Shown in pieces: positions 7,183 to 16,920 of a stretch of 64,000 nucleotides of DNA (position 1 is the stretch's first letter; the number at the start of each line of letters is the position of its first letter). Made by a program: the position numbers and the translations under genes. A model generated the notes under the pieces. That model did no database searches. It was not told where the DNA came from and saw only the letters and a list, made by a program, of their open reading frames with translations. The DNA comes from Ureibacillus thermophilus (lineage in GTDB: Bacteria; Bacillota; Bacilli; Bacillales_A; Planococcaceae): assembly GCF_042657185.1 (NCBI RefSeq), contig NZ_JBHSNN010000010.1; one strand, given 5' to 3'.

Positions 7183-8343
7183 ATGAATATCCATGAGTAT
7201 CAGGGGAAGGAAATACTTAGAACCTATGGAGTGGCAGTTCCGAACGGCAGAGTCGCTTTTTCTCCAGAAGAGGCTGTAAAAGTGGCGAAGGAACTTAATT
7301 CAAATATTATTGTAGTAAAAGCTCAAATCCATGCAGGCGGACGAGGAAAAGCTGGCGGGGTAAAAGTGGCGAAAAATTTAGATGAGGTACGAGCATACGC
7401 AAAAGAATTGCTAGGAAAAAAATTAGTCACAAAACAAACAGGTCCTCAAGGAAAAGAAGTTAAACGCCTTTATATTGAAGAAGGCTGCGAAATAAAAAAA
7501 GAGTATTATTTAAGTTTCATATTAGACCGTTCCACTTCCCGAATTACTGTGATGGGTTCTTCTGAAGGCGGAATGGAAATTGAAGAAGTGGCGGAACAAT
7601 CACCTGAGAAAATTTTCAAAGAAGTGATTGATCCGGTGACAGGTTTATTACCATTCCAAGCGAGAAGATTGGCGCTTAACATGGAAATTCCTACAAAATT
7701 ACTAAATCAAGCTGTTAAACTTATGATTGGATTATATACAGCTTTTGTAGAAAAAGATGCTTCTATTCTTGAAATTAATCCACTTGTTTTGACAGAAGAC
7801 GACAAAATTATGGCGCTAGATGCGAAATTTAATTTTGATGGCAACGCCCTTTATCGTCATCCTGATATTGTTGAACTACGTGATTTTGATGAAGAAGACC
7901 CGAAAGAAATTCAAGCATCCAAATATGATTTGAACTATATTTCCTTGGATGGAAATATTGGTTGCCTTGTAAACGGTGCAGGGCTTGCGATGGCTACAAT
8001 GGACACAATCAGCTACTATGGGGGCTCTCCAGCCAACTTCTTGGATGTTGGAGGCGGTGCAAATACAGAAAAGGTGACGGAAGCATTTAAAATTATTCTT
8101 TCCGATCCAAATGTAAAAGGTATTTTCGTCAATATTTTTGGGGGAATTATGAAATGTGATGTCATCGCTGAAGGTGTTGTTGCTGCAGCGAAAGAAGTAG
8201 GTCTAAACGTTCCGTTAGTTGTTCGCTTGGAAGGGACAAATTCCAAACTCGGAAAAGAAATATTAAATCAATCCGGTTTAAATATTATCGGTACAACTTC
8301 AATGGCTGAAGGCGCACAAAAAATCATTGAACTTGTAAAGTAA
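7183..8343 (+). CDS. sucC: Succinyl-CoA synthetase (ADP-forming) beta subunit
   Basis: This TCA-cycle enzyme interconverts succinyl-CoA and succinate with substrate-level phosphorylation. The 386-residue beta subunit has the N-terminal ATP-grasp domain (MNIHEYQGKEILRTYGV; IHAGGRGKAGGVK) and the C-terminal CoA-ligase domain with GCLVNGAGLAMATMD, GGANTEKV and NIFGGIMKCD. The ATG at 7183 follows GGAGG. sucD follows after 18 bp, and the pair forms a short operon ending at the terminator after sucD. Confidence 0.98.
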   Translation: MNIHEYQGKEILRTYGVAVPNGRVAFSPEEAVKVAKELNSNIIVVKAQIHAGGRGKAGGVKVAKNLDEVRAYAKELLGKKLVTKQTGPQGKEVKRLYIEEGCEIKKEYYLSFILDRSTSRITVMGSSEGGMEIEEVAEQSPEKIFKEVIDPVTGLLPFQARRLALNMEIPTKLLNQAVKLMIGLYTAFVEKDASILEINPLVLTEDDKIMALDAKFNFDGNALYRHPDIVELRDFDEEDPKEIQASKYDLNYISLDGNIGCLVNGAGLAMATMDTISYYGGSPANFLDVGGGANTEKVTEAFKIILSDPNVKGIFVNIFGGIMKCDVIAEGVVAAAKEVGLNVPLVVRLEGTNSKLGKEILNQSGLNIIGTTSMAEGAQKIIELVK

Positions 8344-8361
8344 GAAAGGCTGGGGAGTAGA

Positions 8362-9264
8362 ATGGCGATTTACGTAAATAAAGATACGAAAGTCATTGTT
8401 CAAGGAATTACCGGAGATACAGCTTTATTTCACACAAAACAAATGTTGGAATATGGTACGAAAATCGTAGCAGGTGTGACACCTGGTAAAGGTGGACAAA
8501 TTATTGAAGGAGTACCTGTCTTTAATACGGTGGCTGAAGCAAAAGCAGCAACAGGCGCCAATGCTTCTGTTATTTTCGTTCCTGCACCATTTGCCGCCGA
8601 TGCGATTATAGAAGCGGTGGAAGCAGAATTGGAATTTACATGTTGCATTACTGAACATATTCCAGTTTTAGACATGGTGAAAGTTAAGCGTTATATGGAA
8701 GGGAAGAAAACCCGCTTACTAGGGCCAAACTGTCCTGGACTCGTGACAGCTGAAGAATGCAAAATTGGAATTATGCCGGGATATATTTTGAAAAAAGGGC
8801 ATGTAGGAATTGTATCCCGATCCGGTACATTAACTTATGAAGCGGTACACCAATTAACGGAAGCAGGTATTGGGCAAACAACAGCGGTTGGTATCGGTGG
8901 TGACCCGGTAAATGGCACAAGTTTCGTAGATGTATTAAAAGAATTTAATGAAGATCCGGAAACGTATGCTGTTGTAATGATTGGAGAAATTGGCGGTACT
9001 GCGGAAGAAGAAGCGGCGGCTTGGATTAAAGAAAACATGAGAAAACCGGTTGTCGGATTCATCGCTGGTCAAACAGCCCCTCCTGGTAAACGAATGGGAC
9101 ATGCGGGAGCAATTATTTCCGGTGGGAAAGGTACAGCAAAAGAAAAAATTGAAGCGATGAATGATGCGGGAATTGAGGTTGCACCAACACCATCCGTCAT
9201 CGGGGAAACATTAATTAAAGTTTTGAAAGAAAAAGGACTATACGAAAAATGTAAAACCCATTAA
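8362..9264 (+). CDS. sucD: Succinyl-CoA synthetase alpha subunit
   Basis: The alpha subunit binds CoA and carries the phosphorylated histidine. The 300-residue protein shows the N-terminal CoA-binding Rossmann fold (VIVQGITGDTALFHTKQML, then AGVTPGKGG) and the active-site His247 in GKRMGHAGAIISGG. It partners sucC immediately upstream and is followed by a clear terminator. Confidence 0.98.
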   Translation: MAIYVNKDTKVIVQGITGDTALFHTKQMLEYGTKIVAGVTPGKGGQIIEGVPVFNTVAEAKAATGANASVIFVPAPFAADAIIEAVEAELEFTCCITEHIPVLDMVKVKRYMEGKKTRLLGPNCPGLVTAEECKIGIMPGYILKKGHVGIVSRSGTLTYEAVHQLTEAGIGQTTAVGIGGDPVNGTSFVDVLKEFNEDPETYAVVMIGEIGGTAEEEAAAWIKENMRKPVVGFIAGQTAPPGKRMGHAGAIISGGKGTAKEKIEAMNDAGIEVAPTPSVIGETLIKVLKEKGLYEKCKTH

Positions 9265-9266
9265 AC

Positions 9267-9301
9267 TAAAAAGTGTAGCGCCATTGTGCGTTACACTTTT
9301 T
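9267..9301 (+). terminator. Intrinsic terminator after sucD
   Basis: AAGTGTAGCGC pairs with GCGTTACACTT (one G-T pair) and is followed by a T run, ending the sucCD transcript. Confidence 0.85.
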
Positions 9302-9356
9302 CATTCCCTTTCTATATTTATGGCGGTCACAAATCATTTCTTGAAGGAGTGGTTCA

Positions 9357-10238
9357 GTGGACTCATTTTCGTTGAATGAGTTATTAGCCCTCCACTATGT
9401 TTACCCTCTACCATTAAACAAGCTGAAAAAACTATTAAATGAAATTTCTTCCCTCCAAGCTCTCATTGAATTATCTCCTGCAAAATTGCAAACCATTCTC
9501 CATCTTTCATCAGAAAATGCCAATCAGATTTTAATAAATTATAAGAGAATATTAAAAAATAATTTATATGATGCATATAATGATAAAGGAATCCATGTTA
9601 TTCCATATACTGATTCCAATTACCCCCGTTCTTTATTCACCTTGATTGATCCGCCAGCGGTTCTTTATGCAAAAGGGGATCTTTCATTACTGAAAAAAAG
9701 AAAAATTGCTATTATCGGTTCCAGAATGGCAACAGACTATACAATAAAAGCCTTGGAGGCCATTGTTCCTCCGTTGATTGAAAGAGATTTCATCATTGTC
9801 AGCGGGCTTGCCAAAGGTGCGGATACGATGGCCCATTTAGCAGCCATTCGATTTGGTGGAAAAACGATTGGCATATTAGGAAACGGATTGTTTTATGTTT
9901 ATCCGAAACAAAATGAAAACTTAGCGAAGGAAATGGGGAAAAATCATTTATTGGTTACTGAGTTTCCGCCATATGCGGGCCCCAAAAAGTGGCATTTTCC
10001 CCTAAGAAATCGTATTATAAGTGGTATTAGCGAGGCGATCGTCGTAACAGAAGCTGCTAGAAAAAGCGGAACATTAATTACAACAGATCATGCTTTAGAA
10101 CACGGAAAAGACGTTTTTGTTGTCCCAGGTCCCATTGATTCGAAACTGTCGGAAGGAACTAATTATTTATTGAGAGAAGGGGCTACTCCTGTATGGAATG
10201 GACAGCAAATTTTAGAGGAACTAAATTTGTTTTTTTAG
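9357..10238 (+). CDS. dprA: DNA-processing protein DprA (Smf)
   Basis: DprA loads RecA onto incoming single-stranded DNA during natural transformation. The 293-residue protein has an N-terminal SAM-like helical region and the Rossmann-like DprA core from about residue 118: GSRMATDYT, SGLAKGADTMAH, ILGNGLFYVYP, PLRNRIISGIS and GTLITTDHALEHG. There is no room for a C-terminal winged-helix domain. The GTG start at 9357 is supported by GAAGGAG eight bases upstream. It sits next to topA as in B. subtilis. Its presence implies the lineage could have a competence system, but no other com genes are here. Confidence 0.95.
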   Translation: MDSFSLNELLALHYVYPLPLNKLKKLLNEISSLQALIELSPAKLQTILHLSSENANQILINYKRILKNNLYDAYNDKGIHVIPYTDSNYPRSLFTLIDPPAVLYAKGDLSLLKKRKIAIIGSRMATDYTIKALEAIVPPLIERDFIIVSGLAKGADTMAHLAAIRFGGKTIGILGNGLFYVYPKQNENLAKEMGKNHLLVTEFPPYAGPKKWHFPLRNRIISGISEAIVVTEAARKSGTLITTDHALEHGKDVFVVPGPIDSKLSEGTNYLLREGATPVWNGQQILEELNLFF

Positions 10239-10257
10239 GGAATCTATTGAAAAAAAG

Positions 10258-10284
10258 TTGCAATATTATTCAAACTGTTATACA
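10258..10284 (+). promoter_or_regulatory. Candidate promoter for topA
   Basis: TTGCAA (10258-10263) precedes TATACA (10279-10284) by 15 bp, and TGT directly before the -10 makes an extended -10. It lies between dprA and topA. Confidence 0.45.
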
Positions 10285-10344
10285 TTTTGCTTCAGGAATT
10301 TCTTTAATCATTTATCAAGGTGCCTCTAGTGAGGAGGAAGTTAG

Positions 10345-12420
10345 ATGGCAGATTATTTAGTGATAGTGGAATCACCAGCAAAAGCGAAAACCATTGAACG
10401 CTATTTAGGAAAAAAATATAAAGTAAAAGCATCCATTGGACATGTAATCGATCTTCCTAAAAGCCAAATGGGGATTGATACGGAAAATAATTATCAACCT
10501 AAATATATAACAATCCGCGGAAAAGGCCCGATCTTGCAGGAGTTAAAAACTGCTGCCAAAAAGGCGAAAAAAGTATTTCTTGCAGCCGACCCTGACCGAG
10601 AAGGTGAAGCGATTGCATATCATTTAGCGAAAGCGTTAAATATCGATACAGAAAGTGAATGTCGGGTGGTATTTAACGAAATTACAAAGGATGCGGTATT
10701 AGAATCGTTCAAGCATCCTAGGCCCATTAATAAACATCTTGTGGATGCCCAACAAGCACGCAGAGTATTAGACCGGCTTGTTGGTTACAATATAAGCCCA
10801 ATATTATGGAAAAAAGTCAAAAAAGGACTATCGGCTGGCCGAGTGCAGTCTGTTGCATTGCGTCTTATTATCGACAGGGAAAATGAGATTAAAAATTTCG
10901 TTCCTGAAGAATATTGGACAATTGAAGGAAAATTTGAAAAGGATAAAAAGCAATTTGAAGCTTTATATTTCGGAAATGGAAAAGAAAAAGTAAAACTGAC
11001 AAATCAAAAACAAGTTGAAGAAATTCTTCAAAAAATAGAAGGTTCCGAATTTGAAGTTTTAAATGTAACGAAAAAGGAGAGAAAAAGAAATCCAGCTCCA
11101 GCTTTTACAACTTCCTCCCTTCAGCAAGAAGCAGCAAGGAAATTAAATTTCCGGGCGAAAAAGACGATGATGATTGCCCAGCAGCTTTATGAAGGAATTG
11201 ATATTGGAAAACAAGAAGGAACAGTCGGGTTAATTACTTACATGCGTACAGATTCGACGCGGGTTTCAGAGGCTGCAAAAGCAGAAGCAATGCAATATAT
11301 TTACGATCAATATGGTAAGGAATATGTGGCTGGGGAAATTCAAAAGGTGAAAAAACAACCAGCTGCCCAAGATGCCCACGAAGCCATTCGTCCAACAAGC
11401 GTTATGAGAACGCCTGAACAATTGAAAGATGTGCTAACACGCGACCAACTGAGACTTTACCGCCTAATTTGGGATCGTTTTGTAGCCAGCCAAATGGCGC
11501 CGGCTGTATTGGATACAGTGACAGTGGAACTAAAAAATTCGGACTGCATCTTCCGGGCAAATGGTTCACAAGTGAAATTTTCAGGGTTTATGAAAGTCTA
11601 TGTGGAAGGAACGGACGACCAAACGGAAGAAACTACAAAAATGCTTCCCGATTTACAAGTGGGGGACAAAATTAAATCTGTAGAAATTAATCCAAAGCAA
11701 CATTTCACTCAACCGCCTCCACGCTATACGGAAGCAAGACTTGTAAAAGAATTAGAAGAACTTGGCATTGGAAGGCCTTCCACCTATGCACCAACCCTTG
11801 ATGTTATTCAAAGACGCGGATATGTACAACTCGATAATAAACGCTTTGTACCAACGGAGCTGGGGGAAATCGTCCATTCATTAATGGTTGAATTTTTCCC
11901 AGAAATTATTGACATCGAATTTACAGCAAAAATGGAAGCGGATTTAGACAAAATCGAGGAAGGAAAAATTGACTGGATCCAAATTATTGATAATTTTTAT
12001 AAAGATTTTGAAAAACATCTCCAATATGCTGATGAAGCCATTGAAAAAATTGAAATTAAAGATGAACCAACAGGTGAAGACTGTGAAATATGCGGTGCAC
12101 CAATGGTCTATAAATTAGGGAGATATGGGAAATTTATGGCTTGTTCCAATTTCCCGGAATGCCGAAATACAAAAACTATTACAAAACCAATCGGCGTAAA
12201 ATGTCCAAAATGTAAAACCGGTGAAATTGTGGAACGGAAAAGTAAAACAAAACGAGTGTTTTACGGTTGTGAAAAATATCCAGACTGCGATTTTATGTCT
12301 TGGGATAAGCCGATTAGTAGACCTTGTCCAAAATGCAATTCATTATTAGTTGAAAAGAAAGTGAAAAAAGGTGTACAAGTTCAATGTACAAATTGCGACT
12401 ATGAAGAATCTACACAATAA
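10345..12420 (+). CDS. topA: DNA topoisomerase I
   Basis: TopA is a type IA topoisomerase that relaxes negative supercoils. The 691-residue protein begins with the TOPRIM domain (YLVIVESPAKAKTIERYLG; ADPDREGEAIAYH), has the catalytic Tyr299 in GLITYMRTDSTRV, and ends with three Cys4 zinc-ribbon units from about residue 580 (CEICGAP, CPKCKTGE, CPKCNSLL). Length and finger number match Bacillales TopA. The ribosome binding site is GAGGAGG. trmFO follows after 18 bp, probably in the same transcript. Confidence 0.97.
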   Translation: MADYLVIVESPAKAKTIERYLGKKYKVKASIGHVIDLPKSQMGIDTENNYQPKYITIRGKGPILQELKTAAKKAKKVFLAADPDREGEAIAYHLAKALNIDTESECRVVFNEITKDAVLESFKHPRPINKHLVDAQQARRVLDRLVGYNISPILWKKVKKGLSAGRVQSVALRLIIDRENEIKNFVPEEYWTIEGKFEKDKKQFEALYFGNGKEKVKLTNQKQVEEILQKIEGSEFEVLNVTKKERKRNPAPAFTTSSLQQEAARKLNFRAKKTMMIAQQLYEGIDIGKQEGTVGLITYMRTDSTRVSEAAKAEAMQYIYDQYGKEYVAGEIQKVKKQPAAQDAHEAIRPTSVMRTPEQLKDVLTRDQLRLYRLIWDRFVASQMAPAVLDTVTVELKNSDCIFRANGSQVKFSGFMKVYVEGTDDQTEETTKMLPDLQVGDKIKSVEINPKQHFTQPPPRYTEARLVKELEELGIGRPSTYAPTLDVIQRRGYVQLDNKRFVPTELGEIVHSLMVEFFPEIIDIEFTAKMEADLDKIEEGKIDWIQIIDNFYKDFEKHLQYADEAIEKIEIKDEPTGEDCEICGAPMVYKLGRYGKFMACSNFPECRNTKTITKPIGVKCPKCKTGEIVERKSKTKRVFYGCEKYPDCDFMSWDKPISRPCPKCNSLLVEKKVKKGVQVQCTNCDYEESTQ

Positions 12421-12438
12421 AGTTAGGAAGATGATCAA

Positions 12439-13752
12439 ATGACAGAACAAGTTGTAAATGTAATCGGAGCAGGACTTGCAGGAAGTGAAGCGGCTTGGCA
12501 AATTGCAAGCCGCGGCGTCAAAGTAAAATTATATGAAATGAGACCGGTTAAACAAACGCCAGCCCATCACACCGATAAATTTGCTGAGTTGGTTTGTTCC
12601 AACTCCTTGCGCGCCAATGCCCTTACAAATGCAGTGGGTGTTTTGAAAGAAGAAATGAGAATTATGAACTCATTAATCATCAAGGCTGCGGATTCAGCAA
12701 GCCTTCCTGCTGGTGGGGCGCTGGCTGTTGACCGGCATGAGTTTTCTGGATTTGTAACAGAACAATTGAAAAACCATCCACTTGTTGAAATTGTCAATGA
12801 AGAGGTAACGGAAATTCCAGAAGGCATTACAGTCATTGCGACAGGTCCGTTAACGTCTGAAGCATTGGCTAAAAAAATACAAGAGTTGACAGGAGAAGAG
12901 TATCTTTATTTCTATGATGCAGCTGCTCCAATTGTGGAGAAAGACAGCATCAATATGGATAAAGTATACTTGAAGTCCCGTTATGATAAAGGGGAAGCAG
13001 CCTATTTAAATTGCCCGATGACAAAGGAAGAATTTGAACGGTTTTATGAAGCATTAGTGAATGCGGAAGTCGTCGAATTGAAAGAATTTGAAAAGGAAAT
13101 ATACTTTGAAGGTTGTATGCCAATTGAAGTTATGGCAAAACGTGGACCAAAAACATTATTATTTGGCCCGTTAAAACCAGTAGGATTGGAAGATCCGAGA
13201 ACTGGGGAACGGCCATATGCGGTGGTGCAGCTTCGACAAGATAATGCGGCGGGAACTTTATATAATATAGTAGGTTTCCAAACCCATTTAAAATGGGGTG
13301 CTCAAAAAGAAGTATTCCGTTTAATCCCTGGTTTGGAAAATGTTGAAATCGTCCGTTATGGTGTGATGCATCGCAATACGTTCATCAACTCGCCAAAAGT
13401 TTTGATGAAAACATATCAATTAAAATCCCGTCCGAACTTATTTTTCGCTGGACAAATGACGGGAGTGGAAGGATATGTTGAATCTGCAGGAAGCGGACTA
13501 ATCGCAGGAATCAATGCAGCCCGCTTAGCACTAGGAAAAGAACCTGTCGAATTTCCTATCGAAACGGCTTTAGGAAGCATGGCCCGGTATATTACAGAAG
13601 CAGATTCAAAGAACTTCCAACCGATGAATGTCAACTTCGGTATTTTTCCAGAACTTGGCGAACGCATCAAGTCAAAACAAGAACGAGCATTAAAGCATGC
13701 TGAGCGTGCAATTGCCATAATTCAAAATTTTATGAATTCTCAAACGATATAA
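12439..13752 (+). CDS. trmFO: Methylenetetrahydrofolate-tRNA (uracil-54-C5)-methyltransferase TrmFO
   Basis: TrmFO makes ribothymidine at position 54 of tRNA using methylenetetrahydrofolate and FAD. The 437-residue protein starts with a dinucleotide-binding fold (VIGAGLAGSEAAWQIASRG) and has the conserved AELVCSNSLRA and YFEGCMPIEVMAKRGPKT cysteine motifs and a C-terminal FAD segment (GQMTGVEGYVESAGSG). It lies between topA and xerC as in B. subtilis, where it was called gid. A hairpin terminator follows. Confidence 0.97.
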   Translation: MTEQVVNVIGAGLAGSEAAWQIASRGVKVKLYEMRPVKQTPAHHTDKFAELVCSNSLRANALTNAVGVLKEEMRIMNSLIIKAADSASLPAGGALAVDRHEFSGFVTEQLKNHPLVEIVNEEVTEIPEGITVIATGPLTSEALAKKIQELTGEEYLYFYDAAAPIVEKDSINMDKVYLKSRYDKGEAAYLNCPMTKEEFERFYEALVNAEVVELKEFEKEIYFEGCMPIEVMAKRGPKTLLFGPLKPVGLEDPRTGERPYAVVQLRQDNAAGTLYNIVGFQTHLKWGAQKEVFRLIPGLENVEIVRYGVMHRNTFINSPKVLMKTYQLKSRPNLFFAGQMTGVEGYVESAGSGLIAGINAARLALGKEPVEFPIETALGSMARYITEADSKNFQPMNVNFGIFPELGERIKSKQERALKHAERAIAIIQNFMNSQTI

Positions 13753-13758
13753 TTGATT

Positions 13759-13800
13759 TTAGCCTCTAAATGTTGCTATAATTTTAGAGGCTATTCTTAT
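13759..13800 (+). terminator. Terminator-like hairpin after trmFO
   Basis: TAGCCTCTAAA (13760-13770) pairs perfectly with TTTAGAGGCTA (13783-13793) around a 12-base loop. The following tract (TTCTTAT) is only moderately T-rich. Confidence 0.65.
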
Positions 13801-13878
13801 GCCCAATTTAATAAATGATGATTTATTAACAAATTGTGAAGATATACTGAATTTTAATATTATTTATTAACTTTTTAC

Positions 13879-13905
13879 TTGATGTTATTGCAAGTTAGGT
13901 ATACA
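13879..13905 (+). promoter_or_regulatory. Candidate promoter of the xerC-hslVU-codY operon
   Basis: TTGATG (13879-13884) and TATACA (13900-13905) are 15 bp apart. Shifting the -35 by one (CTTGAT) gives 16. It lies in the AT-rich gap before xerC where the cod operon of B. subtilis also begins. Confidence 0.4.
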
Positions 13906-13997
13906 GTCTTGAATGGATGTTTTCACTAAATGTGCATTGCAGTTGGAATGACTAGAATGTGCCAATCATGTTGGTGCTCCGAATAGAGGTGGTTTGG

Positions 13998-14897
13998 TTG
14001 AACATTCAGCCAATGAAAGCGCTTGATGAATTTCTCCGAGTAATTCAAGTGGAAAAAAACTTTTCTGTTCACACGGTGAAAGAATATGAACGAGATATAA
14101 TGCAGTTCATCGAATTTTTGAATTTGGAAGGAATTGAAGACTTCAAAGAAGTGGAGTATTTGCATGCGCGGCTTTTTGTAACAAAGCTTTATGAAGAAAA
14201 AATGTCCAGGGCGACAATTTCTAGAAAAATTTCTTCAATCCGTACATTCTTCCGTTTTCTGAATCGGGATTATGGCATGGATGCATCACCCTTCCTATCT
14301 TTATACCATCCAAAAAAAGAAAAATTATTGCCTCATTTTTTTTATGAAGATGAACTGGCAAAGCTTTTTGAAGCAAATAAAGGCGAAGATTTAAAATCTA
14401 TCCGAAATATGGCGATATTAGAATTGTTGTACGCTACAGGCATCCGCGTCAGTGAATGTGTTGCCATTGAATTGGATGATATAGATTTTCATTACTCTAT
14501 TCTCCGGGTGATGGGAAAAGGCCGGAAGGAAAGAATAGTTCCCTTTGGACAATATGCACATGATGCTTTATTGAAATATGTTAATGAAGCCCGGCCGATT
14601 TTAATGAAAAACAAAAAACATAATCGATTGTTTGTAAATTTGCGTGGTGGAGAACTAACGGACGATGGTGTTCGTTATATTTTAAATGAAATGATTCAGA
14701 AAGCGAGCATGCATACAAAGATTTATCCTCATATGCTGCGTCATACGTTTGCTACGCATTTATTGAATAATGGAGCAGATTTACGGTCAGTGCAGGAAAT
14801 GCTCGGACATGCAAATTTATCCTCCACTCAAATTTACACCCATGTGACAAAGGAACACCTGCGAAGTACTTATATGAAGGCGCATCCGAGAGCATAA
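13998..14897 (+). CDS. xerC: Tyrosine recombinase XerC (CodV)
   Basis: This tyrosine recombinase acts with XerD at the dif site to resolve chromosome dimers. It has an N-terminal SAM-like core-binding domain (about residues 8-90) and a C-terminal catalytic domain with Arg150 (ATGIRVSE), the GKGRKERIVP Lys region, His245-x-x-Arg248 (HMLRH) and nucleophile Tyr280 (STQIYTHV). I chose the TTG at 13998 because GAGGTGG lies just upstream, giving 299 residues; an ATG at 14013 is an alternative, and the upstream ATG at 13959 would add residues absent from the family. First gene of the cod operon. Confidence 0.93.
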   Translation: MNIQPMKALDEFLRVIQVEKNFSVHTVKEYERDIMQFIEFLNLEGIEDFKEVEYLHARLFVTKLYEEKMSRATISRKISSIRTFFRFLNRDYGMDASPFLSLYHPKKEKLLPHFFYEDELAKLFEANKGEDLKSIRNMAILELLYATGIRVSECVAIELDDIDFHYSILRVMGKGRKERIVPFGQYAHDALLKYVNEARPILMKNKKHNRLFVNLRGGELTDDGVRYILNEMIQKASMHTKIYPHMLRHTFATHLLNNGADLRSVQEMLGHANLSSTQIYTHVTKEHLRSTYMKAHPRA

Positions 14898-14916
14898 TGG
14901 TAAGGAGGGATAATAA

Positions 14917-15462
14917 ATGGAAATGCATGCTACTACAATATTTGCCATTCATCATAAAGGCAGATGTGCAATGGCTGGCGACGGGCAAGTCACATTAGGA
15001 AATTCTGTGGTGATGAAACACACAGCAAGAAAAGTAAGAAAACTATTTAACGGGCAAGTATTGGCCGGTTTTGCTGGTTCGGTCGCCGATGCATTTACGT
15101 TATTTGAAATGTTTGAATCAAAATTGAACGAATATAGCGGCAATCTGAAAAGGGCAGCGGTCGAAGTGGCGAAACAATGGCGGGGAGATAAAATTCTTCG
15201 TCAATTAGAGGCGCTTTTATTAGTTATGGATAAAAATACGCTGCTATTGATTTCAGGTACCGGTGAAGTAATAGAGCCAGACGATGGCATTCTTGCAATT
15301 GGTTCCGGCGGGAATTATGCCCTTGCAGCTGGAAGAGCTTTAAAACAGCATGCAGGTGAGCAGATGACAGCCGAACAAATTGCAAAGGCGGCTCTGACTA
15401 TAGCAGCCGATATTTGCGTGTATACAAACCATCATATTATTGTGGAGGCGCTAGACGAATGA
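14917..15462 (+). CDS. hslV: ATP-dependent protease subunit HslV (ClpQ)
   Basis: HslV is the proteolytic chamber of the two-component HslUV (ClpYQ) protease. The 181-residue protein has the family core (GDGQVTLGN, KHTARKVRKLFNGQVLAGFAGSVADAFTLF, GSGGNYALAAGRAL). It starts MEMHATTIF, so the N-terminal Ser used as nucleophile by B. subtilis ClpQ is absent. The first Thr of the ATT pair (Thr6) is the alternative nucleophile if a short propeptide is removed. It overlaps hslU by four bases, which couples their translation. Confidence 0.95.
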   Translation: MEMHATTIFAIHHKGRCAMAGDGQVTLGNSVVMKHTARKVRKLFNGQVLAGFAGSVADAFTLFEMFESKLNEYSGNLKRAAVEVAKQWRGDKILRQLEALLLVMDKNTLLLISGTGEVIEPDDGILAIGSGGNYALAAGRALKQHAGEQMTAEQIAKAALTIAADICVYTNHHIIVEALDE

Positions 15463-16847
15463 CAACACTTACGCCAAGACAAATTGTTGAACAGTTAAAC
15501 AGATATATCGTAGGCCAAGATGCTGCAAAAAGGGCTGTAGCCATTGCGTTAAGAAATCGATACCGAAGATCTCTCCTTAATGATGAATTAAAAAATGAAG
15601 TCATTCCAAAAAATATTTTAATGATAGGACCTACCGGTGTTGGGAAGACAGAAATTGCTCGGAGAATTGCAAAACTCACAAACGCTCCCTTTGTAAAGGT
15701 AGAAGCGACGAAGTTTACAGAAGTAGGTTATGTCGGCAGAGATGTGGAATCGATGGTTCGTGATCTTGTCGAAGCCTCTAGAAGACTTGTGAAAGAAGAA
15801 ATGATGGAAAAAGTAAAAGACCAAGCGCTGCAACAAGCGAACGAAGCATTGGTAAAATTACTTGTTCCATCTAAAACAAAAACCAAAATGACACAAAATC
15901 CATTTGAAATCTTCTTTGGTGGTCAAAAAACGGAAAGCGCATCGGATTCCCAAGATGAAGCGGAAATCCGCATGAAACGTTCCAAAGTAAAGGAAGATTT
16001 ATTAGCCGGTAAATTGGAAGAAGAATGGGTTACAGTGGAAGTGACTGAACAAAACACCGCATTCCTTGACATGATGATTCCAGGAATGCCGGAGCTGGGT
16101 TCAAGCGGCATGCAAGATATGCTATCAAGCCTTGTGCCGAAGAAAACGAAAAAACGACGCATGAAAGTAAAAGATGCCCGCCGTGTTTTAACGATCGAAG
16201 AGGCGAACAAGCTGATCGATTCCGAGGAATTGGCCCAAGAAGCCATTAAACGGGCAGAACAATCGGGCATTATTTTCATTGATGAAATTGACAAAATTGC
16301 CAGTCGTGGCCAACATTCTTCTGCTGATGTATCCCGAGAAGGGGTACAACGAGATATTTTACCGATTGTGGAAGGTTCAACGGTGCCTACAAAATATGGA
16401 CCAGTTAAAACTGATTATATGTTGTTTATTGCTGCCGGAGCTTTCCATATGTCAAAACCAAGCGATTTAATTCCGGAATTGCAGGGCCGATTCCCAATCC
16501 GTGTGGAATTGGAGAAGTTGACAAAAGAAGATTTTGTCCGGATTTTGAAAGAACCGGATCAATCTCTCATATTGCAATATAAGGCTTTGCTTGAAACAGA
16601 AGGCATTTCCGTTGATTTTTCCGATGATGCCATTGAGCGGATTGCTGAAATAGCAACGGAAGTGAACCAACAAACAGACAATATTGGTGCAAGAAGATTG
16701 CATACCATAATGGAACGTTTGCTGGAAGAACTATCTTTTGAAGCTCCAGAAATTGCACCGACGCATGTGCAAATTACCCGTTCCTATGTCGATAAAAAAC
16801 TCGGCGAGATTTCAAAAAACAAGGATTTGTCGCAGTTTATTTTATAA
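15459..16847 (+). CDS. hslU: HslUV unfoldase ATPase HslU (ClpY)
   Basis: This AAA+ unfoldase forms a hexamer that feeds substrates into HslV. The 462-residue protein has Walker A GPTGVGKTE (57-65), Walker B FIDEIDKIAS after a substrate-recognising I-domain of about 150 residues, and a C-terminal helical domain. The ATG at 15459 overlaps the hslV stop (ATGA) with GGAGG ten bases upstream; an upstream in-frame ATG at 15414 lies inside hslV and is rejected. Confidence 0.96.
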   Translation: MTTLTPRQIVEQLNRYIVGQDAAKRAVAIALRNRYRRSLLNDELKNEVIPKNILMIGPTGVGKTEIARRIAKLTNAPFVKVEATKFTEVGYVGRDVESMVRDLVEASRRLVKEEMMEKVKDQALQQANEALVKLLVPSKTKTKMTQNPFEIFFGGQKTESASDSQDEAEIRMKRSKVKEDLLAGKLEEEWVTVEVTEQNTAFLDMMIPGMPELGSSGMQDMLSSLVPKKTKKRRMKVKDARRVLTIEEANKLIDSEELAQEAIKRAEQSGIIFIDEIDKIASRGQHSSADVSREGVQRDILPIVEGSTVPTKYGPVKTDYMLFIAAGAFHMSKPSDLIPELQGRFPIRVELEKLTKEDFVRILKEPDQSLILQYKALLETEGISVDFSDDAIERIAEIATEVNQQTDNIGARRLHTIMERLLEELSFEAPEIAPTHVQITRSYVDKKLGEISKNKDLSQFIL

Positions 16848-16920
16848 AAGATGGACTATAGAAGAAAAAATATTTTCTAGAATACCAATGATTATTATTA
16901 AACCCTAGGAGGATATTATT

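Noticed and set aside
16890..16910. Possible CodY box (TATTTTCTAGAATA) just before codY
   Set aside because: It matches the 15-base CodY consensus at only about nine positions, too weak to claim autoregulation.
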